A stretch of DNA of 64,000 nt from Liminaster sp964567855 (GTDB lineage: Bacteria; Bacteroidota; Bacteroidia; Bacteroidales; UBA3663). The notes beneath the pieces were generated by a model that made no database searches, was not told the origin of the DNA, and saw only the letters and a program-made list of their open reading frames with translations. The stretch is from the NCBI GenBank assembly GCA_964567855.1, contig CAZMOE010000004.1:69966-133965 (forward strand). Direction: 5' to 3'. This document shows, in pieces, positions 55,077 to 63,927 of this stretch (positions are counted from its first letter, which is position 1; each line of letters opens with the position of its first letter). The position numbers and the translations under genes are program-made.

Positions 55077-56795
55077 ATGGAAACACCCAACCTCATAGAT
55101 CCCATACAGGAACCGGCAATGACCTCCCGGCCTGTTCCGGAGATATCCGGCAACACCGATCTCTCCACAATGAAAGAAGATACCGCCGACGGCCGGAAAG
55201 ATGACCTTGATTTCGATTACAAAACCGTCGAAGCCAATGACGTCATCATCAAAGTCGTAGGCGTAGGCGGCGGCGGCGGCAACGCGGTCAGCCACATGTA
55301 CCGAGAAGGCATCAAAGATGTTTCATTCCTGATTATCAACACCGACCGTCAGGCCCTCAAAAACTCTCCGATTCCCGACAAGTTGCAAATCGGCCCCGGC
55401 CTTGGCGCAGGAGCCAAGCCGGAGGTCGCAAGACAATATGCCCTTGAAAGCGTCGACGAAATCCGCACCGCACTTGCCGACGGCACACAGATGGTTTTCG
55501 TCACAGCCGGCATGGGCGGAGGAACCGGCACCGGCGCCGCCCCCATCGTGGCACAGATTGCCCGCGAAATGAACATCCTGACCATAGGCATCGTTACTAT
55601 TCCCTTCGGTTTTGAAGGTCGGAGAAAGATTAAAATGGCCTTGGAAGGAGTTGAAAAAATCCGGGACTGGGTAGATGCATTGCTGATTGTCAACAACGAC
55701 CGGCTCTGTAAGATCTATCCGGACCTGGAGTTCAGCAATGCGTTCAGCAAAGCCGATGACACACTGACGATAGCCGCCAGGAGCATCTCGGAAATCATCA
55801 CCAGCGAAAGCTATGTCAACGTCGACTTCGCGGATGTGAAAACCACGTTACAGAACAGCGGCGTCGCCATCATCAGCACCGGCTACGGAGAAGGTCAGGG
55901 ACGCGTCACCATGGCCATCAACGATGCCGTCAACTCTCCGTTGCTCATGGGCAACGAAATTCACGGGGCACAACACATCTTGTTCAATATCAGCTTCAGC
56001 CATGAAGACCCTATCACCATGCAGGAAATCGCAGAGCTGAATGATTTTATGGATCAATTCCAAGATGAGGATATCGAAGTCATCTGGGGAGCCACTTTCG
56101 ACGACTCATTGGGCTCAAAAGTAAAAATGATTATCCTGGCCAGCGGCTTTAATATGGAATCCGGGGGAGGAACGGCACGTCCGGCACCGGCAAAACCGGC
56201 GCCGCAAACCGCCGAAACTCCGGCTTTTGTACAGAAACCGGCCACTACGGCGCCCATACAATCGGAAACCGTATCACCCGCTCCCGCGGCGCCGCAACCG
56301 GCGGTATCTGCGCCCGTGCAGCAAATTTCACCGACGCCTGTAGCTCCAATAAGTCCGGAAACGACGTCCCCCATTGCGGATGTGCAGACTCCAAGCCAGC
56401 CCCAGCAACCGGAGCCGGTATTTTTTCAGCAAAATACCGTGACTCCCATAGCTGCCGCGCCGGTTCAGCCGGCACCCACGCCGATAACCCCACAGGTCTC
56501 AACGCCCCGACCGGCCGGCACACAACCGGCAAAACCGGATCACGGAGATGAAGGGCTCAAACATATCGTAGATTACTATGGCAACGAACTGGCCGACAAG
56601 ATCCGCAACAAGTCCGCCCGTGCCGCCTACTATATTCTGGACGACAGAGAGCTGGATAATGAGGTACTGATAACCAAACTCGAGCAAATACCGGCTTATA
56701 ACCGCCGCCGCGCAGATCTCGCTTCGCTCCATGCCGACAAACAGGAGGATCCCGGCAGCATTGCCGGCCCCAACGGCACGATTCAGTTCCAATAA
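55077..56795 (+). CDS. ftsZ: Cell division GTPase FtsZ with a long linker
   Basis: The 572-residue tubulin homologue has VVGVGGGGGNAV near 60, the T4 loop GGGTGTG at 147-153 and the T7 region NVDFADVKTTL. The conserved globular domain ends near 360. A Pro/Ala/Gln/Thr-rich stretch of about 125 residues (363-487) leads to a C-terminal helical module and a tail. This is well longer than the usual 380-440 residues. It also has about 50 N-terminal residues before the GTPase fold. It is the last gene of the cluster. Confidence 0.97.
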   Translation: METPNLIDPIQEPAMTSRPVPEISGNTDLSTMKEDTADGRKDDLDFDYKTVEANDVIIKVVGVGGGGGNAVSHMYREGIKDVSFLIINTDRQALKNSPIPDKLQIGPGLGAGAKPEVARQYALESVDEIRTALADGTQMVFVTAGMGGGTGTGAAPIVAQIAREMNILTIGIVTIPFGFEGRRKIKMALEGVEKIRDWVDALLIVNNDRLCKIYPDLEFSNAFSKADDTLTIAARSISEIITSESYVNVDFADVKTTLQNSGVAIISTGYGEGQGRVTMAINDAVNSPLLMGNEIHGAQHILFNISFSHEDPITMQEIAELNDFMDQFQDEDIEVIWGATFDDSLGSKVKMIILASGFNMESGGGTARPAPAKPAPQTAETPAFVQKPATTAPIQSETVSPAPAAPQPAVSAPVQQISPTPVAPISPETTSPIADVQTPSQPQQPEPVFFQQNTVTPIAAAPVQPAPTPITPQVSTPRPAGTQPAKPDHGDEGLKHIVDYYGNELADKIRNKSARAAYYILDDRELDNEVLITKLEQIPAYNRRRADLASLHADKQEDPGSIAGPNGTIQFQ

Positions 56796-56843
56796 GCAAA
56801 AAGAAAGGAGCATCCATACCGGCTACAACCGGCCATTTCCGAC

Positions 56844-56892
56844 ACGATTCCGCCCGAAGGAGATCATTGCAAACTCCTCCGGGCGGAATCGT
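56844..56892 (+). terminator. Terminator of the ftsZ unit
   Basis: A 13-bp stem ACGATTCCGCCCG/CGGGCGGAATCGT (56844-56856 with 56880-56892) with a further inner AGGAG/CTCCT pairing lies about 50 nt after ftsZ. It separates ftsZ from convergent leuB. Confidence 0.7.
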
Positions 56893-56991
56893 ATCATATT
56901 CACGCTACCCGCTGCCGGCTCCACACAGAAACAGGCTACGAAAAACAAAACCGCTTCCTCACGAAAACCGGCCAGCGGGCAACACAGGAAA

Positions 56992-58050
56992 TTACTTCTT
57001 TATATAAGCCACGATCCAGGCGCCTACCTCACGGGTACCGTATTTCACACATCCGTCGACCTGGATATCCGGAGTGCGCACGCAGGCATCCAGACTAGCA
57101 TTGACTGCCTCGCGAATCAGCGCTCCCTCTTCTTTCAAGCCGAAATACTCAAAGAGCATGGCCACCGACAGAATCTGCGCCAGCGGATTGGCAATGTTCA
57201 GCCCCTTGGCCTGCGGCCAGCTGCCATGAATCGGCTCGAAGACCGGAGTACTTTCGCCCGTCGAGGCAGACGGCAACAAGCCCATAGAACCACTGATCAC
57301 CGAGCCCTCGTCGGTCAAAATGTCCCCGAATGTGTTTTCCGTCACCATCACATCGAAGAAAGAGGGCTCCTGAATCATCCGCATGGCGGCATTGTCGACA
57401 TACATGTAATCGGTCGTCACCTCCGGATAAAGCGGAGCCATCTCCCGGGCGATCTGACGCCACAAACGCGACGACGCAAGCACATTCGCCTTGTCGACCA
57501 CCGTAAGGTGCCGGCGCCGCTTCATGGCATATTCGAATCCGACCTTCAAAATGCGCTCGATTTCCGGGCGGGTATACATATTCGTATCGTAGGCCTTATC
57601 ATTATCCTGGTACTTCTCGCCGAAATACATGCCGCCGGTCAGCTCGCGGATGCAGATAAAGTCCGCTTTCTCGATCAATTCCGGCCGCAAGGGCGACTTA
57701 TGCAACAGGCACCTGAAAGTCTGGACGGGACGGATGTTCGCAAACAGTCCGAGCTTCTTCCTCATCGCCAGCAACCCCTGCTCAGGGCGTACTTTGGCCG
57801 TAGGATCATTGTCGAACTTCGGATCACCCACTGCCGAGAACAACACGGCATCCGCCGCCTTGCATATCTCATAAGTGGCATCAGGAAACGGATCGCCGAC
57901 CTCATCGATAGCATGAGCACCGCAAATACCATATTCATACGAAACCTTATGACCGAACTTCTCACACACGGCGGTCATTACATCCACCCCCACGGCGGAT
58001 ATTTCCGGGCCGATACCGTCACCGGCCAACACTGCTATTTTTAAATCCAT
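56992..58050 (-). CDS. leuB: 3-Isopropylmalate dehydrogenase
   Basis: The 352-residue enzyme oxidatively decarboxylates 3-isopropylmalate and, in some organisms, 3-methylmalate. It has VLAGDGIGPEIS, the RELTGGMYFG loop, the metal site in DNAAMRMIQEP and GSMGLLPSAS. It is the last gene of leuC-leuD-leuA-like-leuB, 130 nt after the LeuA-like gene. Confidence 0.96.
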   Translation of the reverse strand: MDLKIAVLAGDGIGPEISAVGVDVMTAVCEKFGHKVSYEYGICGAHAIDEVGDPFPDATYEICKAADAVLFSAVGDPKFDNDPTAKVRPEQGLLAMRKKLGLFANIRPVQTFRCLLHKSPLRPELIEKADFICIRELTGGMYFGEKYQDNDKAYDTNMYTRPEIERILKVGFEYAMKRRRHLTVVDKANVLASSRLWRQIAREMAPLYPEVTTDYMYVDNAAMRMIQEPSFFDVMVTENTFGDILTDEGSVISGSMGLLPSASTGESTPVFEPIHGSWPQAKGLNIANPLAQILSVAMLFEYFGLKEEGALIREAVNASLDACVRTPDIQVDGCVKYGTREVGAWIVAYIKK

Positions 58051-58180
58051 ATCTATAATTAAATTATTTTGCTATCATTTTACCGTCCGAAGCCCTGACA
58101 GCACCCGACGGCAGCCCACACGAACCGTCTCCGGCCGCTCATGCCACCGCCGGCCGGGCTACCTGCCTGCCGATGACGGC

Positions 58181-59722
58181 CTATGCCTCATATTCCTTCT
58201 CGATCAGGTTCAGCAACTTGACCGTCGCCTTGATGGCAGCCTCAGTCTGATCGGCATCGAGGGCATGCGTCCGGTAGCTTCGGGATCTGAAGATCCATTC
58301 GATGGAAGTCTGAACCAGGGCATCGGTACGGCCACCGGGTGGAATGGAAACCAGATAATTGGAAAGCCATGGAAACGCCCTTCCAAGATGATTTTTGTAA
58401 ATGTGACGGACAGCACGTACAAAAGCGTCGAACTGCCCGTCGCCGGCAGCATGTTCTTCATAGACTTTGCCGTTCACCTCCAGCCGGACACAGGCCATAG
58501 GCTTCAGTCCATAGGCCGTCGAAACCATGTAACTCAACAACCGGACCTTCTCGTCGGGCGCAGTATGTTTGAGCACGTCATTCACGATATAGGGAAGGTC
58601 TTCCTGAGTCACCAGCTCCTTCTTGTCACCCAGTTCGATGATCCGTTCGGTCACCTTTTTCATCGCCTCCTCGCTAAGCTCCACCCCCAGCTCCTCCAGA
58701 TTCTTGCGGATATTGGCCTTGCCGCTGGCCTTGCCCAGCGCATACTCGCGCTTACGGCCGAAACGCTCGGGCAGCAGATCGTTGCAATAGAGATTGTTCT
58801 TGTTGTCGCCGTCGGCATGGACACCGGCCACCTGCGTAAACACGCTGCTGCCCACAATGGGCTTGTTGGGGGGAATGGCGATACCGCTGTAAGACTCCAC
58901 GGCGTGGCTCACCTCATTGAGTTTCTCCTCGTCGATGTTTGTGCGGGCATTGAAATGATCTTTCAGAATCACCTGGACGCTTGCCAGCGGCGCGTTGCCG
59001 GCCCGTTCGCCCAAGCCATTGATCGCGGTATGCAATCCGCGGGCCCCGCTCAGGACGGCGGCCAGCACATTGCTCACCGCCAGATCATAATCATTATGAG
59101 CATGGAAATCGAAATGCACGTCGGGATAACGCCTCACCATCTTACGGAAATATTCGATAACCTGCAAAGGATTCAGCACCCCCAGGGTATCGGGCAGCAT
59201 GAAGCGACGGATGCCCAGCCCCTGCAGCCCGTCCATCAGACTGAAGACATAGCTGGAATCTTCCTTCATGCCGTTGCTCCAGTCCTCGAGATAGACATTC
59301 ACCCCGATACCGGCCTCCCGGGCCATGCGGATGTTACGACGGATGTCGGCGAGATGCTCCTCAGGCTGTTTTTTCAGCTGCTGCGTACAATGCCGGCAGG
59401 AGCCTTTGGTCAGCAGATTGATGACACGGCCTCCGGCCTCCCGGATCCATTGCAGCGACCGGCCGTCATCGACGAAACCCAGCACCTCCACACGGTCGAG
59501 ATAGCCATGCTTCTCCGCCCAGCGGCAGATGTTGCGCACCGCCTCGAACTCACCCTCCGATACACGCGCCGAGGCAATCTCCACCCGGTCCACCTTCAGT
59601 TCGTCGAGCAATAAATGAGCGATCCGCAGCTTCTCATGAGGCAGAAACGACACTCCGCTGGTCTGTTCGCCATCGCGAAGCGTGGTGTCCATGATTTCTA
59701 TGGTCGGAATATTCTGTTTCAT
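58181..59722 (-). CDS. LeuA-superfamily acyl transferase: 2-isopropylmalate or citramalate synthase
   Basis: The 513-residue DRE-TIM metalloenzyme condenses acetyl-CoA with a 2-oxo acid. It has DTTLRDGEQTSG at 12-23, the metal ligands in FHAHNDYDLAVSN, GERAGNAPL, and a C-terminal LeuA allosteric (dimer) domain. Start MKQNIP is family-like; an upstream ATG (59734) is possible. The sequence is of the type that sits between leuD and leuB in Bacteroides and is not the classical leuA. The nearby leader peptide senses both Leu and Ile, which fits citramalate synthesis, but the acceptor cannot be read from sequence alone. Confidence 0.88.
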   Translation of the reverse strand: MKQNIPTIEIMDTTLRDGEQTSGVSFLPHEKLRIAHLLLDELKVDRVEIASARVSEGEFEAVRNICRWAEKHGYLDRVEVLGFVDDGRSLQWIREAGGRVINLLTKGSCRHCTQQLKKQPEEHLADIRRNIRMAREAGIGVNVYLEDWSNGMKEDSSYVFSLMDGLQGLGIRRFMLPDTLGVLNPLQVIEYFRKMVRRYPDVHFDFHAHNDYDLAVSNVLAAVLSGARGLHTAINGLGERAGNAPLASVQVILKDHFNARTNIDEEKLNEVSHAVESYSGIAIPPNKPIVGSSVFTQVAGVHADGDNKNNLYCNDLLPERFGRKREYALGKASGKANIRKNLEELGVELSEEAMKKVTERIIELGDKKELVTQEDLPYIVNDVLKHTAPDEKVRLLSYMVSTAYGLKPMACVRLEVNGKVYEEHAAGDGQFDAFVRAVRHIYKNHLGRAFPWLSNYLVSIPPGGRTDALVQTSIEWIFRSRSYRTHALDADQTEAAIKATVKLLNLIEKEYEA

Positions 59723-59785
59723 ACACTTGTACATCGGATTTCGGAACATCCGGCCGCCACTGCGGCCGGGCCCGGACGGCAAGGC

Positions 59786-60379
59786 CTATGCTTCATTCTC
59801 CCAAGCCTCGATCTTATCGCGGTTACCGACCAGGAAATCAATATCATCCAACCCGTTCATGAGACAATGTTTCTTGTAGCCATTGATCTCAAAATGCTCG
59901 CTGTGCCCGGTGGCCCGGTTGGTAATGGTCTGCGCCGGCAGGTTCACCTCGACCTCGGTTTTGGGATCGGCAGCGATGCTGTCGAAGAGCTCCTGCAAAA
60001 AGGGCTCGCTGACCACCACGGGCAACACGAAATTATTCAGCTCGTTGTTCTTGTGGATATCCGCGAAAAAGCTGCTCACCACCACCCGGAAACCATAGCC
60101 AGCAATGGCCCACGCCGCATGTTCGCGGCTTGAACCGGAACCGAAATTCTTGCCGGCCACCAGGATACTGCCGCCATAAGTCGGGTCGTTCAATACGAAA
60201 TCGGGATTCAGGGTCCCGTCCGGCCGATAGCGCCAGTCGCGAAACAGGTTATCACCGAAAAACTTCTCCTCCCGAGTCGTCGCTTTCAGGAAGCGGGCGG
60301 GGATGATCTGGTCCGTATCCACATTCTCCAGCGGAAGTGGGACACAGGTCGAAGTGACAATATCGAATTTCTGTTTCAT
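59786..60379 (-). CDS. leuD: Isopropylmalate isomerase small subunit
   Basis: The 197-residue swivel-domain subunit pairs with LeuC. It has the N-terminal PLPLENVDTDQIIPARFLK and the GKNFGSGSSREHAAWAI motif. It lies 199 nt after leuC, a rather long GC-rich gap, and 63 nt before the LeuA-like gene. Confidence 0.96.
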   Translation of the reverse strand: MKQKFDIVTSTCVPLPLENVDTDQIIPARFLKATTREEKFFGDNLFRDWRYRPDGTLNPDFVLNDPTYGGSILVAGKNFGSGSSREHAAWAIAGYGFRVVVSSFFADIHKNNELNNFVLPVVVSEPFLQELFDSIAADPKTEVEVNLPAQTITNRATGHSEHFEINGYKKHCLMNGLDDIDFLVGNRDKIEAWENEA

Positions 60380-60578
60380 TGTTTTCTATTGTTTATAAGT
60401 TATTTCATTGTTCCTTTCTCAAACGGAGGGGATCCCATGGTATCAGCAATGGTTACGCCCGACAGGTGTCAGCCACCCAGGCCGTTCGTGCCCCTTGCCG
60501 CCACGCGGCAGGCAGCCCCCGGCAACACCGAGGTCCCCGCCGCCGCGCCGCGACCGCCGCCCATGGTCTGCGGGGCGG

Positions 60579-61976
60579 TCACGCCATCAGATCACGCGGG
60601 TCTGTCACCCTTCCCGTGACCGCCGCGGCCGCCGCTACCAGCGGCGAGGCCAGCAGCGTCCGTGCGCCCGGTCCCTGACGCCCCTCGAAGTTACGGTTGG
60701 AGGTCGACACGGCATATTTACCGGCCGGAATCTTGTCGTCGTTCATCGCCAGACAGGCCGAACAACCGGGCTGCCTGATGGCGAAGCCCGCCGCCTCCAG
60801 GATCCTGTCAAGTCCCTCCTCGCGGATCTGAGCGTCCACCATCCACGACCCGGGCACAAGCCATGCGGTCACCCCGTCGGCCTTGTGCCGGCCTTTCACC
60901 ACCGAGGCAAAAGCCCGGAAGTCCTCGATACGGCCGTTTGTACAGGCACCGAGGAAAACATAATCGATCGGACGACCCAAGAGCGACTCGCCGGGGGTGA
61001 ATCCCATATAATCGAGCGCTTTCAGATACGAGGCCCGGCCCGCCTCATCGACGGTGTCGAGCGCCGGAATGGTTTCAGTGATTCCCATACCCATGCCCGG
61101 ATTGGTGCCGTAGGTGATCATCGGTTCTATCTCCTCGGCACGGAAAGTCAGTTCCTTGTCGAAGACCGCATCGTCGCCGCTCTTCAGTGTTTTCCAATAG
61201 GCCAGCGCTTCGTCCCAGGCCTTGCCCTTCGGAGCATATTCGCGCCCCTTGATGTACTCGAAAGTCACCTCATCAGGAGCGATGAAGCCGCCGCGCGCCC
61301 CCATTTCGATAGAAAGATTGCAGAGGGTCAGTCGCCCCTCCATCGTCAGCGACCGCACAGCCTCTCCGGCATACTCGACGAAGTAGCCCGTCGCCCCCGA
61401 AGTCGTCAGTTTCGACATCAGGAAAAGCGCCATGTCCTTGGCAGTCACTCCGCGGCCGGGCCTGCCCTCGATATTGATCCTCATCGACAGCGGTTTCTGT
61501 TGCAGGATGCACTGCGAGGCCATCACCATCTCGACCTCCGACGTCCCGATGCCGAAAGCCACCGCACCCATCGCACCATGCGTCGACGTGTGCGAGTCGC
61601 CGCATACGATGGTCATGCCCGGCAGCGAAAGTCCCCGCTCGGGCCCCACCACGTGTATGATACCGTTCTTCGGGTTCATCATCCCGAAGTGCGTCAGGCC
61701 GAAATCCTCTGCATTTTTGGCCAGCGTGTCCACCTGTGCCTTGCTCACCGGATCCTCGATCGGCTTGTCCTGGTCATGAGTCGGTGTGTTGTGGTCGGGC
61801 ATACAGAAGATGCGTTCCGGACGGAAGCATTTCAGCCCGCGCGCCCGCATGCCGGCAAAAGCCTGCGGACTGGTCACCTCGTGGCAATAAAGGCGGTCGA
61901 TATAAAGCTGTGTAGGGCCGTCGGCCACCTGCTGCACCACGTGGGCATCCCAGATTTTGTCGAATAATGTATTCAT
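60579..61976 (-). CDS. leuC: Isopropylmalate isomerase large subunit
   Basis: The 465-residue aconitase-family enzyme has VCGDSHTSTHGA, and cysteines for a [4Fe-4S] cluster in GACTNGR and PGCSACLAMNDD. With LeuD it isomerises 2- to 3-isopropylmalate, and in citramalate pathways also 2-methylmalate. It is the first structural gene of the unit and is preceded by a promoter, leader peptide and terminator. Confidence 0.97.
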   Translation of the reverse strand: MNTLFDKIWDAHVVQQVADGPTQLYIDRLYCHEVTSPQAFAGMRARGLKCFRPERIFCMPDHNTPTHDQDKPIEDPVSKAQVDTLAKNAEDFGLTHFGMMNPKNGIIHVVGPERGLSLPGMTIVCGDSHTSTHGAMGAVAFGIGTSEVEMVMASQCILQQKPLSMRINIEGRPGRGVTAKDMALFLMSKLTTSGATGYFVEYAGEAVRSLTMEGRLTLCNLSIEMGARGGFIAPDEVTFEYIKGREYAPKGKAWDEALAYWKTLKSGDDAVFDKELTFRAEEIEPMITYGTNPGMGMGITETIPALDTVDEAGRASYLKALDYMGFTPGESLLGRPIDYVFLGACTNGRIEDFRAFASVVKGRHKADGVTAWLVPGSWMVDAQIREEGLDRILEAAGFAIRQPGCSACLAMNDDKIPAGKYAVSTSNRNFEGRQGPGARTLLASPLVAAAAAVTGRVTDPRDLMA

Positions 61977-62026
61977 ATCCTATTTCATTTACAGTAATTA
62001 CTATCTCGCTACCCGGGCCACCGATT

Positions 62027-62067
62027 GAAAAAGACCTTTCTCCTCGTCGATGTAGGGGAAAGGTCTT
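62027..62067 (-). terminator. Attenuator terminator in the leu leader
   Basis: On the minus strand AAGACCTTTC pairs perfectly with GAAAGGTCTT (62058-62067 with 62031-62040), extended by two more pairs past one mismatch, and is followed by TTTTTC. It lies 38 nt after the leader-peptide stop and about 50 nt before the leuC start. Nothing upstream on this strand needs terminating except the leader itself. Confidence 0.78.
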
Positions 62068-62104
62068 CAATATCACACTTGTCACTGCTGCCGTACGCCC
62101 TGCA

Positions 62105-62173
62105 TCATCTCTCTCGCTTATGCAAAAGGATGTCTATAATAATAATAGAGCTTAGCAGCAATGAATGGTTCAT
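62105..62173 (-). CDS. Leu/Ile-rich leader peptide of the leu operon
   Basis: A 22-codon open frame (MNHS-LLL-SS-IIII-D-I-LL-HKRER) starts about 27 nt after the predicted transcript start. Ten of 22 residues are Leu (five) or Ile (five), in runs, as in enterobacterial ilv and leu leaders. Codons are TTG CTG CTA, then ATT ATT ATT ATA, then ATC CTT TTG. The segment TCATTGCTGC overlapping the first Leu codons is complementary (10 pairs, one wobble) to GCAGCAGTGA at 62082-62091 after the stop. A terminator follows. Translation would gate entry into leuC. Confidence 0.75.
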   Translation of the reverse strand: MNHSLLLSSIIIIDILLHKRER

Positions 62174-62205
62174 ATCTTTTTCCAGTTTAATGCCCAATGC
62201 GTTTG

Positions 62206-62236
62206 CAAATATACAGAATGTTTTGAATTAAGCAAC
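62206..62236 (-). promoter_or_regulatory. Promoter GTTG-N19-TATATTTG of the leu operon
   Basis: On the minus strand GTTG (62233-62236) is 19 nt upstream of TATATTTG (62206-62213). The predicted start leaves a leader of about 225 nt before leuC. The interval 62237-62628 beyond it shows no gene or clear site, only a short direct repeat CATCTGCCGGA near 62500-62525. Confidence 0.65.
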
Positions 62237-62628
62237 ATTCCGGTACTTTTTTTTCATAAAACCGACCTCTTACCGACATTTTGGCTATCATAAGACCATT
62301 TTCCAGACACCGGAAGGGGCATTCACGACGCAACCGGCACCGACCCGCACGAAGCGAACAATGGCGGCAGAATCGGCAAGAGCAAAAATCCGCTCATTAC
62401 AATTTCATATTGCATCCGGCTGCGGTGGCCGTAACAAAACCACCGCAACCGGTATCTCGGACCCGATGGCCGCATCCGCGAAACGACGTCCCATATCATC
62501 TGCCGGAAAACCGCCATCTGCCGGACCGGCATCTTTTATCCGAACCCGGGTGCAAATATACCCCTGGGGCGGCATCAGGCAATTTTCTTTCACATTTTTG
62601 ACAAAAAATCGTCTGATTCATATATCCT

Positions 62629-63084
62629 TCAATCCCACCAGCGACAGATTGCCATCACCAACAGAATCAGCATGAACACCGGCGTGACATAAAAGGCAAA
62701 ATCCAGAAACAGCCTCGGCGACCGTTCGACATAGCAGCCGAACAACAGCAGGTACCACCCTCCCAGCATCCAGCCCATGGACGAAAAGCCATAACGCAGT
62801 TCTGCCCGCTCCCAATAGGTCGGCTCCCTGCGATAAGCATCATTCCGGTACACCATAATCAACCTCGCCAGCAAAAGAATACCCAGAAAAATCATGACGA
62901 TATTGCCTGAAAATACCACAATATCCCTTTCCAGGATTCCTTGGATAATGGCCACCGGCATCATCGGAAACAGGAAAATTTTGATCAGGTCACGAAACGG
63001 TGCGGAATGGACGATTCCGCGTGAAACCGGCTGCCAGTACTCTCGCAGAAAGCGGTTTCTGTTTTCTTTTTTCTCGTTCTTCAT
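62629..63084 (-). CDS. Small integral membrane protein of unknown function
   Basis: A 151-residue protein has a charged N-terminus (MKNEKKENRNRF) and about four hydrophobic segments, near 35-50, 55-75, 105-120 and 127-145. No family is recognised. The start at 63084 is chosen because the open frame upstream reads through non-coding-like sequence that overlaps the barrel gene. It follows the barrel gene by 86 nt on the same strand. Confidence 0.6.
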   Translation of the reverse strand: MKNEKKENRNRFLREYWQPVSRGIVHSAPFRDLIKIFLFPMMPVAIIQGILERDIVVFSGNIVMIFLGILLLARLIMVYRNDAYRREPTYWERAELRYGFSSMGWMLGGWYLLLFGCYVERSPRLFLDFAFYVTPVFMLILLVMAICRWWD

Positions 63085-63170
63085 CAGAATAATGTTATTA
63101 CTTCCCTCCGCCCGGAACCTCCGGGACCGAAAGCCCGGCCGCGCGGACAGAGGGGAAAAGATGAAACATA

Positions 63171-63842
63171 CTAAAAACAATAGGAAATGCCGGCGCCCAA
63201 CTGTTGCGAGTTGATATAGACCTTCTGATTGCCAGCCGCAGCATTGTCGCCATGCTGTATGGTCCTGTCGAACAATCCGCTCTCCTTCCAGGAGAGATGT
63301 ACGCCCCAATGCTGGGAAATTTTATATATCAATGAAATCTCTCCACCCATATATCCGGCCAAAGAAGTATGGTAATAATGGCCATCGACCTTTTCCTGCG
63401 ACTGGAGATGGCCGGCACCGGCCTCAGCGGCCATAATCATCCAAACCCGACGGGTAAAGAAAGGCACCACGACACCTCCACGGAGTCCCACGCTATACAA
63501 ATCGGCGCGATGGCTCCCCGTTCCCAAATTGTGGATGGCCGGCTGCCCATAGTTGAACGCCACGCCGACCAGGCCGATGCTTTGCTCCGACACTCTCCAA
63601 TCTGCTGTCACCGATCCGTACCATCCGTCAGACGTAGCGCCCTTATAATCTTTATCTACACGGTGCCCAAAGATCTTGCCGCCGCCACGGCTGGAGGTCA
63701 GATAACCGCCCGACATACGCACGATGCCATGCAGGGCATTTTTAGAACCACACTGCAACGTGTCGCAGCCGTTTTCAGAAGTCTGGGCATAGCCGCTACA
63801 GATACAGGCGGCAGAAATCAGCAGGAAAAACAGTTTCTTCAT
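63171..63842 (-). CDS. Outer-membrane beta-barrel protein
   Basis: The 223-residue protein has a signal peptide ending near CSGYAQ, amphipathic strands and an aromatic C-terminus (GAGISYCF). The mature N-terminus has a Cys pair (NGCDTLQCGS). Function is unknown. The ATG at 63842 is preferred to an in-frame TTG two codons upstream. Confidence 0.68.
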   Translation of the reverse strand: MKKLFFLLISAACICSGYAQTSENGCDTLQCGSKNALHGIVRMSGGYLTSSRGGGKIFGHRVDKDYKGATSDGWYGSVTADWRVSEQSIGLVGVAFNYGQPAIHNLGTGSHRADLYSVGLRGGVVVPFFTRRVWMIMAAEAGAGHLQSQEKVDGHYYHTSLAGYMGGEISLIYKISQHWGVHLSWKESGLFDRTIQHGDNAAAGNQKVYINSQQLGAGISYCF

Positions 63843-63927
63843 AATCAATCAATGTTTATTCTGTAACAATATGCCCGAATATGGCCAGCAAAGGTCTCCG
63901 GCCATCTCCGGGCACATCTATATATAT

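Noticed and set aside
60425..60500. Possible riboswitch-like segment (GCTGATACC) in the leuC-leuD spacer
   Set aside because: It resembles only a fragment of a thiamine-type element, lacks the conserved partner segments and sits inside an unrelated operon.
60408..61967. 519-codon open frame on the plus strand opposite leuC
   Set aside because: Arg/His-rich composition and complete overlap with leuC mark it as a shadow; the same applies to the plus-strand frames opposite leuB (56731-58044) and the LeuA-like gene (58265-59614).
62281..62675. Short plus-strand frames between the leu leader and the small membrane protein
   Set aside because: Pro/Arg-rich with no family features, and the last part overlaps the membrane-protein gene antisense.
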